Shown here piece after piece: positions 23,601 through 34,904 of a stretch of 64,000 nucleotides of DNA. The first letter of the stretch is position 1; the number at the start of each line of letters is the position of its first letter. Origin of the DNA: Myrmaecium sp. VS I D KN 1 (lineage: Eukaryota; Ascomycota; Dothideomycetes; Valsariales; Valsariaceae); the NCBI GenBank assembly GCA_019775845.1, contig JADQAV010000026.1, positions 186,001-250,000 on the forward strand. Reading direction: 5' to 3'. The notes under the pieces are model-generated. The model saw only the letters and a list, made by a program, of their open reading frames with translations, was not told where the DNA came from and did no database searches. A program made the translations under genes and the position numbers.

Positions 23601-26600
23601 TAGTAATACTCTTTAGACTTATTAATACTCCTATAACCTTCTAAACTATAATAAATAGAATCTTAAGGTAGTATTTAAATAAGTTTATTATAGTTTATCT
23701 AGATAACCTAGTTATCTATTTAAATATATTAGAAGAATATAAAGAATATATTACTAAGGTGCTCTCTATATTAAAGGAGTAGTCTTTATTTATTAGCTCT
23801 AAAAAATATACTATTAAGGCTAAAGAAATTAAGTTAGGACTTTTATTAAAAGCTTCTTTTAGATTAGCGCGCTTCTATATAACCTACTAAAAGAAACTAA
23901 TACTACTTTAAGAAGTAAGAAGTACTATCTAGCCCGTTAGAATACTACCTATAAGGATATATTCTTAAAATTAAAGAAGTTAATCTCTTAGGAGCTAGTC
24001 TTATACTAGCTAGACTACTTTAAGAATTTTAAATAAAGATAGATATATTAGACTAGGCTTTAGGATATATAATTTACTAACTAGGAAATAATAAGAAATA
24101 GTACCCTATTACCTTTAATAGATGGAATTCTAAGGAGCTAAATTAAATTATCCGGTTTATAAGAAAGAGCTACTTATAATTAAAGAAGTATTAAAGTCCT
24201 ACTATTATTAGATAAATAGTAAACAGATAATAATTATAACGGATTACTATAGCCTAAAATATATAAATATTATAAGGAACCCCTTAAAGAGATTAGCTAG
24301 ATAGATTAATAAATTCTTAAAGTATAATTTAAATATTTAGTACTACCTAGGAAGCTAAGCTATTATATTTAATACTTTAAGTAGGCGTTTAGACTTTATT
24401 AAGAAGCTAGATACTTCCTAAAAGTTAGAATTAAATATATTTTTAAACTCTATTAAAGCTTAGTTTAATAAGGAATCTTAGTTTATTACAGCCTTAATTA
24501 ACTAGCTCTAGAATAGGATAAAGCTTCTACTTAAGCTTAAATCTAGAATAAAAGAATAGAGTATCTAGTTTATCCTAATTAAAGATAGTAAGTTATTAGT
24601 TTACTTAGAATCTATTATAGCCCTATATATTCCTCCTCTCTTTAGATAATATCTAATTAAAAAGTTATATATTTTTTTATAGCTATTTTAGTTACTTAGG
24701 CCTCCTTAAAGTAATTAAATCTAGAGCCTAATAGCTCTTTATAAGGAAGGAAATTAAGAAGGTATATTTTTAATACTCTTAATACTAACTTACTTAGAGG
24801 ACTAGAAATAAATAAGAAGTAGAAGCCCGCTTTTATAAAGTAAAGAAGTTATAGCTCTTTAATAAATAAGATATTAATTTTATTAGATAGATCCTAACTA
24901 TAACTAAAAGAAATTATTAAATTAATATAATTATTAACTATACTACTAGCTAGCTAGTTATTAAGGCCCTACTTAATATTAAAGTTAAATTAGTTATAAA
25001 GTTCTTATATAAGAAGATCTTTCTTAATTATAGAGCTCCTAAATTATTAACCTTAGATAATAGATAGAATTTCCTCTTAAAAGTTATTAATAAGTTTCTT
25101 AAGAAACCTAAAACTCGGTATAATCTTACTACCCCTTATTATTTAAGGATAAATAGGAAGGTTAAAAGGCTAAATAAAATACTTAGTAAAATTCTTACTA
25201 AAATATATATTAATAAGAATTATACTAGGTAGGATATATTCCTTCTACTAGCTCTATTTACTATTAGAATAAGATAATATAAAGCTACGTATATATCCCT
25301 ATTCTAGCTTATATATAGTAAGATAGTACGCCTACTAGGAGACCTAGTTAATAATATTAAAAAACTAGCTACTAAGGAGGAAATCTTATAGAGATTAAAA
25401 GCGTTAATATATACTAGAGAGACTATATTTAAGCGGCTTATATAGAGTACTATAGCTATAGGGCTAATAGACCCTATAATAATTCCTAGGGAAATAAAGC
25501 CCCGTTACTAAAAAAACTTATAAGTCTTATTAAGAAACTCTAAAAAGAAGAAGTTTATAGCTAATTAGCTTAGGCCTTATAAGATTATCTAAGCTTATCT
25601 ATTAGGAATATATATACTTTAAATACTTTTAAGGCGGGTACTTAAGTACCTAATATATAGAAATAATCTAGCCTAGGCCTATTATAAAAGCGTAATAAAG
25701 TTTTAGAATAGTAAGGATATTAATAAAGTTTAGGAGCTCTATAAAACTTATATTATACCCTCTAATACTAATATTAAAGACGCTTTAAATAAGCTAGAGG
25801 TTAAGCCTCCTAAATAGGAGTACCTCTTAATTATATATAAGTAAGATTAAGTTCGGATAAAAGCTAATAATTACTTTAGAAGTAAGGGAACTTATATATT
25901 CTTAATAAAAAAGAAATATAAGAATATTACTTCTTATACTAAGAGGAGAGTAAGTAACGCTTAGTCTAAATTAAAAAGTATTAGGAAAGTTTAGGAAAAG
26001 CTAAGGACTAATATATATAAGGCTAATAGCTTAGTAATAGTATATAAAGAGTAATACCTAGGGTTAATTCTTAATATAGAGTTATAATAGCTTAGAATCC
26101 TATAGCTACTAACTTAATATCTCCTAAATATAAATAGGGGGGTAGTTAAGACTATTATAAGTAGAACTAAAGCTCTTATTAGTACTAGAGAGGTAGCTAA
26201 CTTAAAGGATAATTAAGTATTATAGCTAATAGAAACCTTAAAAAAGCTAGTAAATCTTTAAATTAAGACTTTACTACTTAGGCTTAAGACCTAAGTTACT
26301 AAAAGCTAGAAGCGCCCTAGGGGAAGGCCCTAGAAAGCGAATAAGCTAGAAAAGAAAGAATAGATATAATAATAGAAAGAGAGAGAGCTACCTTAGTTTT
26401 TAAATAAGCTTCTTAGAGAAGGTAGATACTCTTTAAAAAAAAAGTTCTCCTATCTAAGAAGATAAGAAAGTAATAGAGAAAGAAGTATTAAAGAACCTTC
26501 TATCTTATTCCCCTAACTTACTAAAACTCCTAGATTAAACTTATAAAAATTAAGGCTAGTTCTTATATACCCCCTTCTTATTATTTATTAATACTTAAAA

Positions 26601-28480
26601 TACTATAGTTCCTTACTAAAGTTACTTATTTAACTAAAAAGTCTTAGGAAAAAGCTAAGTAATCTTAATTTAAAGTATACCTAGAACTAAAGACTACTAA
26701 CTTAAAAAAAGGAAAAACTTAAGACTTTTAACTAGCTAATATTTAGAAAGTAACCTTAGAGGGACCTATACTCTTAATTTCTTAGGTCCTCTCTTAAACT
26801 AACTTATAAAGTACTTAAAAACTAAGCTAACTTCTCCCTAATTATACTAAAAAGAACCTTATTTCCTCCTACTAAACTTATAGTAGATCTTAACTTAGGA
26901 ATAAGAACTAGAGAGCTCCTCCTCTTATTCTTTCTTACTTTTTTTAAGAGCTAAGCTACTTATATCTAATTTAGTAAATAAAGGAGGATCTCTTATACTA
27001 CTAGAAGTAGAGCTCCCCCTTATAAATAACGTCCTAGATATTTTATATAGAATTTTACTTAAAATAGCCGCACGCTCTCCTAGCTTTAAGTATATAAGCT
27101 CTATTTAAATCCTCTCTTAGACTTTTAAAGCCTTTAGGGTTAAATAGATAAATATAGCTAAAAAGCGCCTAGACCTAAAACTAGTAGTAAATAATATTAG
27201 TAATTACCTACGTAAGATACGGCCTTCTAAGACCCTAGTCTTAAAAGTATTAGATAAGGGATAGGATATAAAATAAGAAGTTAAATACTATTTACGCGAG
27301 AAAGAAAGATAAAAGGCTTAAAGGGGTATAGCTAGAAGATAAATTAATAACTAAATCTTAAGGATAGAAGGATTAAACTTACTTCTAGCTAAGTATTTTA
27401 AAGGACCCTTATTAAATATATAGTTAGTATATAATTTATTCTAGCGTAAAGACCTATCTTCTTTAATAAACTTATAATACTTTACTAAAATACTATTCCT
27501 AGCTTTATACTTATAGTATAGAACTACCTTCGGCTTAGAACCTCTAGTATAAATAAGTAAAGATTATTAGTAGTATATATTTATACCGCTAGTTACTAAC
27601 CTAAGGGTTACTACTTTAGTAAAGCTTATAGAAGTTAGCCCGGTATTTATTAATAACTAAGCCTTTATAACCTTAGGAAGAGGGGTCTACGGTAAAATCC
27701 TAGAGATTAGAAGAAACTTAATATTCTAAGGATAATTATTATAGACGCTATTATATATCTATTATATTTATTAGGCTAAGTATAGCTACTTAATATTCTT
27801 TTAAATATTTAATAAGCTACTCTAGCAGCGAGTGTAGTCCTAATATATCTTATAAATATAGAAAAGAATATTTAGGATTATCTCCTCCTTCTATTTAAAT
27901 ATTAGTTATAATCTAGGCCTAAAGAGTTAGATTTAGAAACTTACTACTAGGGCTTCCTCTACTAAAACCTGTTATATATAATCTAGGGCTAGACTAAATA
28001 AGCGCTATCTTAATTAAGAAAGTTAAGAATTAATAAAGATCTAATTAAGATTATTAAAAACTAAAAAAAAGTTATTAAGAGAAGTTTAGAGACTAATAAA
28101 ATATAAAAAGAAAGAGGGAATAGAAGAAAGAGCTAAAGAGGAAAAAAAAAGAAAAAGAGGTTAAAATAAAGAAAGAGCTAGCCTTTATAAACTAGCTAAA
28201 AAGAAGCGGTTTATAATAAGTAATATTAGTACTAATTAAAGTCTAAGATATTAGAATTATCTTAATTAAAGTTATTATTAAAAGCTAGTTTACTAGCCTT
28301 ACCTCCTACTTCTAGAAACCTATAGAAGCTAAATCTCTATCTTTAATAGCCTTAAGGGGAAAGAAATAGCTCTTAAAGAGCTTATTAAAAGCTACCTAGA
28401 AGTAGTATATCTTTTTAAACTTTTAAACTCTTATATCTAGATAGCCTGCCTACCTTATTTCCTATTTTAATAGAGGAGGA

Positions 28481-28610
28481 TATAATTTCTAACTACGTTT
28501 ATTACTAGCCTTAGTATTCCTTATTAAGGCTTAGTATCTGATATTACACGAGGAGTATTAAAACCACGCACTAATCAGGTAGAATTAATATAATACCTTT
28601 CGATTCCACA
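28481..28610 (+). repeat. 3' LTR of the Ty3/Gypsy-type fossil
   Basis: 130 bp, gap-free match to the 5' LTR, preceded by a polypurine tract and followed by GCAT. Here the inner (left) half is AT-shifted and the outer (right) half is better preserved, the mirror image of the 5' copy. Confidence 0.9.
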
Positions 28611-31102
28611 GCATAACTCCCCGGGGGCCACGTTGTTGGGCGGTGATGGTTTGGGGAAAGCATGATTGATTGTTTGTACTTAGGGAGGATATCACAACCT
28701 TTTCATGATAAAACATGTAGCCATGAAACCCATCACGCCACAGCCGCTTTTCTAGTCTCGGCTCATCAGACACTCCACAACCATCAAGCAAGCAATCACG
28801 AGCAACTCAGCGAGGTTGGATGCTCTCGCTATCGTCAGGGAGGGCTATAACTGCCGGTCGAATAACGAGCAAGAGCAAGGCGACGAAGGAGAATAAACGA
28901 AACACCACAAACCCCTTCGTTCGTCCGCCTTCAAGGTACTAAACACCCAATGCATGTGACGTCGCCGAGCGGACGGACGGACGTCCCTGGCCCAACACCT
29001 CGTCACAATGACCGTCCGTCCGGTCCAACCGGCAATAAATAAGCCGTGCCTGACCTGTGCCCGACGCTACCATCTACAACCATCCCCCCACTCTCCTCCC
29101 ATTTTCCCACTTTCTCTCTCTCGCCAGCCACACAAGCTCACANNNNNNNNNNNNNNNNNNNNACCCCCCCCCCCCCCCCCCCAACCATTTATCCAGCCAG
29201 CTGGATACCTTAGCCAGTCTATTGTATCCCAAAGAAAGATAAAGGGCGAAGAGGATCAGCGATCCCCCCCTCCCTTCTATCCAATCAGAGAAAAGAAGAG
29301 GGGAAAAGGGCGATTTATAGCATCGCAGCTCAAACCTCTTTATCAAGCTGATCCACCAGCTCATCGTATCATGCTTCAACAGTACGGGAGAAGGTAGGAG
29401 GTATCCGTAGGTATGGATTTCTAGTCAAAAGAAGGGTACGTAATCCGTACCGTGGTACTCTCTTCCACAGGCTCCCCCGCCCAGCCAGACCCGGCCCCCG
29501 CCACCAGACCCCGACCCGATCCGACCCGACCCTCCAGGTCCGACCCCGCACGGGCCCCACCCCTCTCGTTCCGTCCCGCCCGTTCCGTTCCGTTCCGTTC
29601 CCAATAAAATTTCCCGACGGTCCGGCGCGTACGTCTATCCAAAAATCTCCGATGCCTAAAATACTACTACCTAAAGCCCACCGTCCGGCGGGGCCCTACT
29701 CCATTACAAGAATTCTAGAGGAGCGAAGGACCTTCACTTCCTTATATGTATGGTATGGTGTGGTGTGGTATGGGAGATATTAGAGATACAGATCGGTATG
29801 GTATACGGTATATGGTATAGATATGTTACTTCCCCCCGCTACAATGCAACTCAATCCGATGCAATGCCATGCCATGCAATGCAAAGTGACGATGATGGCC
29901 TAAAAGCACACCGTTGATTTCCCCTCCCTCCCCAATGCTTCCCAAGGCACAGAGAACAGAGAAGTAAAGAAAGGAACCGAAGACGGATAAATGGAAGAAA
30001 GGGAAAGATATACTTCGGTGGAAGGACTCCACCTCTTCTTTCGCTTCATCCCCCCTCTAGGAAAGGGAGGAAAAGAAAGAAAGAAAGCAAGAAGAAAAAA
30101 GAAAAAAAGAAGAAGAAAGAGCCTCCTTATTCAATCACAACCGCCGCTCCTCCTCCCCCTCCTCCCAGCCCAGGCGATGCCACGCCATAACATCTCCATC
30201 CATCCATCCATCCAACCTCTTTCCCTTTTCAACAAAATCTCCAAAAAAAAGGAAAAGAGAAATCCTCCATCAAAAAAATGTCGAGGGTATCGTGTGAAAA
30301 AAGAAAGAAGACACAACAAACAGAAAACAGTAGATCCACAAAGGAAACCGCCCTATGGCCCGTCGGACCGGACCGAAGAAGAGATGCTGATACATCCCAC
30401 CCACCAACCCACCAACCCACCCACTTTTGCACACACTCACAAACAGACGGACACGAAACGAAAAATGCGATAATACAGCGCTAGCTGCCCTTCCCTTTCC
30501 ACCCCCCCTTTCCCCCTATCCACACCAGATAGTAGTTCGGTGGATAGATGAAAATATATGACGAAAGAAAAGATAGAAAGGTGCCCTTATATGGAAGACA
30601 TAAAAGGAAAAAAAAGAGAACCAAAGGGAATCCATCCCGCCCTCCTCTCTTGCCAAACCGTGTTGTCCCCCGTAGCCTGATGCTCTTTTTTTTCCATTTG
30701 TCCCGATGATATGATTTTTGATGTTCCGTGCCGCTTTCGGCTTTGGTATGCTATGATGATGTGAAATCGGCTCTCCGAAAAGGAGAAGAAAAAAGGTGTC
30801 GTCAACGGAAGTAGTCTCTCTCTGCTCTTCTGCCTCTCTTTCTCTTCCTCCTTCAAGCTGCATGCGTCAAACGTGCGCGTGTGCGTGTGCATGTGCGTGT
30901 GTGTGCCATTGGTAATCCAAACCGAGCCCATGCGGACCGGAAAGAAGGAAAAAGAAAAGAGAAAGAAACGCATGCTCTTTGTGAATTAAAAAGCGGAAAA
31001 GGAAGAGAAGAAAAAGAGAGAACGAGATAAAAAAGAACGCAGCCAGCCCGGTGCCCTTTCCCCCTCTTTCCAATGATACGGGTCAATGTTGATGGCCGAA
31101 CG
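28611..31102. other. Non-coding region between the LTR element and the Zn2Cys6 gene
   Basis: 2.5 kb of simple-sequence-rich DNA: CCGTTCCGTTCCGTTC (about 29580), GGTATGGTGTGG-type repeats (29750-29820), ATGCAATGCC repeats (about 29860-29885), CCATCCATCCATCC (about 30200), CCCACCAACCCACC (about 30400), and a TGTGCGTG run (about 30875-30905). One assembly gap. No gene or RNA recognised; the last few hundred bases are likely 3' untranslated sequence of the regulator gene. Confidence 0.5.
29143..29182. other. Assembly gap beside a poly-C run
   Basis: Twenty N (29143-29162) followed by an uninterrupted C run of about 19 bases. The gap is probably a sequencing failure at the homopolymer, and its real length is unknown. 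Confidence 0.9.
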
Positions 31103-34100
31103 CTACGAACGATGCGAATGAAACGAGCCATGGGCCGAGGGGATGACGGGGGGCGAGAACTCCGAACCCCCGCCCGGCTTCGCGCCTGCGCCCCGCTTCC
31201 GATGCAGGTATCGCTGCGTGTTCTCCAGGATCTGGGCGTCCATCTTGAGGGCGGGCGAGAGCGGGGCGAGCTCCTTCAGCTTCCGGATCGTCCGGGCGAA
31301 CAGTCGGTTCAGGGTGTTGGCGCCGTCCGGGATCAGGAAGCCGAGCCAGGAGTCGTACGTCGCGGCGAGGACGAGCATGTTGCTGAATTGACTGTCGATG
31401 TCGTTAGCGATGGATCCTTGAAGAAGAGGGAGAAAGTGCGTGTGCGCGCAGACGCCGACTTACGCGTGCATCGTGCCGAAGATGTTCGTGACGATCATGC
31501 GGTCGGGGACCTTGTCAAAGGCCACCGTGCTGTCGATCGCAGCCTGGATACATTGCTTGCAGTTCTCCATGATCGCCTCCCCATCCAGATCGTAGTGCGT
31601 GCTGGAAGGCGGTGAGGTTGAATACGCCAATTGTCGGTACTTCTCCTTCTCAGCCTCGGTCGGGTTCATCTCGTGGATCGCGTAATAGAGTGAAGGTCTC
31701 GTGATGATATACTTCGCCCCGTAGTATTTGGCGCGCAGGCGGGCATTGTTGATATCATCAGCCAAGGCCGAACCCTCCCACGCCAGCTGCGCCGGCAGAC
31801 TTTGGCGCCACTCCTCCAGCCATTCTTGAAGGAACGGGGCCGAGGCCTGGATCCAGCTGGATTTGGTCCTCGATTGACCTGCACGTAGAAGTTAGCATAC
31901 TGACGGCGGCTTCCCTGAAAGGGTCGAATCACTTTTGCTTCCATAGAGCTTCGAATGAGCTCGATTTAAGATCTTGCGAAGATGGATCTGCGCAGAGTAG
32001 TAGACCATATTAAGCTTCTCATCGGGTGCTTCCGTCGGCATGTCGAGGTACACTCCGGACGGCAACGCAACGCGGTGTTCGTACTGAGACACGCCGCTCG
32101 ATGGCAGGGTGCTCAACTCCGCGAGGATGTCACTGTGACTTGTGAGACTAATATCTCTTGAAACTCAACATGATGCGATTGCTCACCTTTCCAGCTGTAG
32201 ACATGTCCAAAACGCCAGTTTGAGCAAGTCCATCTTCGCGTAGAAACCGGACCCGACCGGGCCACGGTCCACCGGACGCGGAACGATACGGTGGCCATCG
32301 CCCACAGCCTTGACAGGTTCGGGGCGCAAATGGTGTTTGTCCCTGCAATGCCAGTAAGTTTCGTGTGCGTGAAGCCGTGGGCCGGTCAACCTACTTTTCG
32401 ATCAACAGCCGCACAATCCGGCAGGCATGGTTGATCCAGCTCCAACTCTCCAACACTCGCGCCAGCTGACCCATGTACAGGCCGGCCAAGAGATGCGCTT
32501 GCGCAAGGGCAAGATCATTGGCACCGAGCAGGTTACCGATGATATCAGTCGCATAGGCAAAATATGCGAGGCCCGGAATGACATCCATGTTCCGTGCGGT
32601 GCTACTTCGTCCGAATCCAGGGCTACCGTCTATCGACATCCTTTGACCACCGTGTCCGTAACGATAGCTATCGCCGGAGGGTGACGACATGCTTGCCAAC
32701 GGAGAATGCGACGCTGCCGGAGAAGGCTTGATCGTTGCCGGGGGAGACTCAACGCTTGGACTGTACGGGGAATCGTTGGCGGTCCTCGGGCTGCCGACGG
32801 GGCCGGGGAGCTTTTCTTTGTGTTCGCAAATCTTTCCGAGAGCCAGCGTCAGGAGGATGATAGCATTGCTGATCGACCGCTCCGGGACTTTAGGCTGTAT
32901 CGGGACCGAGTGATGATCCGGTGCTGCGTATGCCGTGCTGATGGGTCCGCCGGTGGAGCGTTTCCGTTTCAGCGGAACGCTTGTGTAGTCGGGCGCGTTC
33001 ATGATATGTGGCGCGGGGAACGGCGAGCGTTGGTTGGTAGTGGGACTATAGCGACTGATGAACCTTTCAACCATCTTGCCCAATCGCCCTTTGTCAAGAA
33101 ACGGATGGAGCATGTGAATATGACGGACAAAGCTGTCGAACAGATGTCTGACCGTCGGAGCATCCAATTTCATGGACCCGTCAGGATTGCAGCCGCCCGG
33201 GCACGACTCGGATCGCTGCATGTCGACCGACGCGGAGGAAGCCATTCCTATTCCCCACAGCCCTTCTTCTGGCGAGGGTGCCGCGAACACTTCGTCCCCG
33301 TTCGCACTGCTGGGAGGGCTCCCGACCAGTTGGGCACCGTCTCCCTTGTCGTCACCTTCGCCCCGTCCGTAAAGACGCAGCACTCCCCGTTGCAGCTCCA
33401 GCTCCAAAGGATAGTCGGCTGTGTATCCCTCGACGCCTACCGTGAACTGTTCCATGCTCTTCCAGTCCTTGAGCAGTTGGTGCGCAGGCGTTTTGTGGGC
33501 CAGTGGTAGGGTCAGATCCGCGTCGTCGCTCTGATCACCTTCGTCGGCAGGCAGGACGCGCGCAGTCTGTTCCACCTTGATCTGGGGTCCTGGGGGGGAG
33601 GCATGTCCAACATAAGATTGGGACGGCCTGGGTGGAGCGGGCGCGGGCGCGGGCGCAGCAACTAGGGCCGGCGTCTCCGGAGAGCGTTTTTGAGCATCGG
33701 CGCTCTCGGCAGAGCCGGAAACGGTATCTTCTGCCATGGCGGACGTGGAATCCTGTGGAGATTGGATTGAAGAACGCGGCTTTTTCAGAAGGCGCTCTCT
33801 TTCCTGGAAGAATTCCGGCCGGTCACCCACGAGCTGGTGCAGGGTCTCCTCCATGTTCTGCATCTTATCAAGCATGAGTTGGATGCTGTCAGTGAGCTGC
33901 ATCAACGTCCTGTCTTGCCTGCGAATGGTGAGAAAATGTCACGAGGTCCGGTTGGAGACACACATACTTAGGTGGAGGTACGTCCTTATATTGACATTCC
34001 ATGCCCAGATCTCGGCACGCTGTACATGCTGGTCGCGCTTCGTCGCACTTCTGCTTTCGTTGCCGACACAAGTTGCATGCCTAGCATGTCGCGGTCAGCT

Positions 34101-34904
34101 TGCAGCTGACATCATGGACCTGGGTCTTGAACATACCTGAGTGGCCCGCACCTGCTTTCGTCTCGGTGCGCCCGGATAGCTCTGAGTGATGTAAGGTCCC
34201 GGCTGAGCATACGCGGAGACCGGCGTTGGAGGATAGCCCGGGGACGGTCCCATCTGCCCTCCGGCGTAATGATCGTGTGGGCTCGTCGACACAGGATGCT
34301 GAACGCTGCCGTTGGACATGTGATGCTCCTGCTGCGGCGCATACACCGGAGGCGGCGCGCTATATTCCATAGACGTGTAGGAGCCCTCGTTACTCCCCGC
34401 CACGGGCAACGGTCGTCTCTGCGGCTCCACGGTCTGGGAGGGTGTTCCGGTCGAGCGAGGATAGGGCGACTCCGACGGATAGGGTCTTGGTGGAGGAGGA
34501 TTCATAGGCGGTCCATGATTGGGTCGAGGAACCAAAGAGGAAGGTGGCTCGGGCTGAGGGGCTCGTGGTTCGAGCGTGCCGGATGAGTGAGGGAGAGAGT
34601 GCGGAGGCGGCGGCGGCGGAGGAGGCGGCGGCGGATGGGTGTGGGAGTGAGGTTGAGGGTGAGAGTGAGGGTGAGAGTAAGACTGGGAGTGCGGTGGGCG
34701 CGGAGGATGCGGCGGCGGCGGATGAGGAGGAGGAGGATGGTGAGCTTGCGGGGGGGGATAGTGGTCTGCGTAGCTGGTATGCCGTTGGTTGTGGTACTGG
34801 GGCGGCGGTGGCGGTGGTGGTTGCGGACGTGATCGAACACTTGAGGAACCATACGAAGGGCCCGCCGAGTCCAAACGTGGTCGGTTCTGGTCGCCGGCTT
34901 CCAT
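31103..34904 (-). CDS. Zn2Cys6 fungal-specific transcription factor
   Basis: Seven exons on the minus strand (34137-34904, 33968-34080, 32395-33918, 32187-32342, 31933-32132, 31464-31878, 31103-31391), all GT-AG and all in phase. The first 250 residues are disordered and very rich in Pro, His and Ser. The zinc cluster follows at about residues 257-285 with the six cysteines in canonical spacing (ACNLCRQRKQKCDEARPACT then ACRDLGMECQY), preceded by basic RRKQVRATQ and followed by the linker KDVPPPK and a short coiled-coil dimerisation segment (MQLTDSIQLMLDKMQNMEET). The large remainder holds the middle homology region (FDSFVRHIHMLHPFLDKGRL, HACRIVRLLIEK, GFYAKMDLLKLAFW). It is a nuclear DNA-binding regulator; target genes cannot be read from sequence. 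No biosynthetic or catabolic cluster lies next to it. The zinc cluster spans the exon 1/2 junction. Confidence 0.93.

Larger units (their letters stand above)
20549..28610 (+). mobile_element. Fossil Ty3/Gypsy-type LTR retroelement, heavily RIP-mutated and broken
   Basis: An 8062-bp element bounded by two 130-bp direct repeats whose ends form a short imperfect inverted pair (TATGG ... CCACA), flanked by the 4-bp duplication GCAT (20545-20548 and 28611-28614). A purine tract (TAGAGGAGGA) directly precedes the 3' LTR. Order on the plus strand fits Ty3/Gypsy: gag-type zinc-knuckle remnant near 22175-22220, reverse transcriptase core near 23480-23730, and integrase core near 24880-25200. The interior is extremely AT-rich, and CA and TG dinucleotides are nearly absent, the mark of RIP. 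It is broken many times over (dozens of breaks) with no intact reading frame. Insertion looks fairly recent, because the two LTRs differ only by transitions. About 2.5-3 kb after the integrase remnant is unassigned. Confidence 0.9.

Noticed and set aside
20641-28480. Possible host genes inside the AT-rich block
   Set aside because: All recognisable remnants (zinc knuckle, reverse transcriptase, integrase) belong to one LTR element, the LTRs bound the block exactly, and no open frame of note survives in it.
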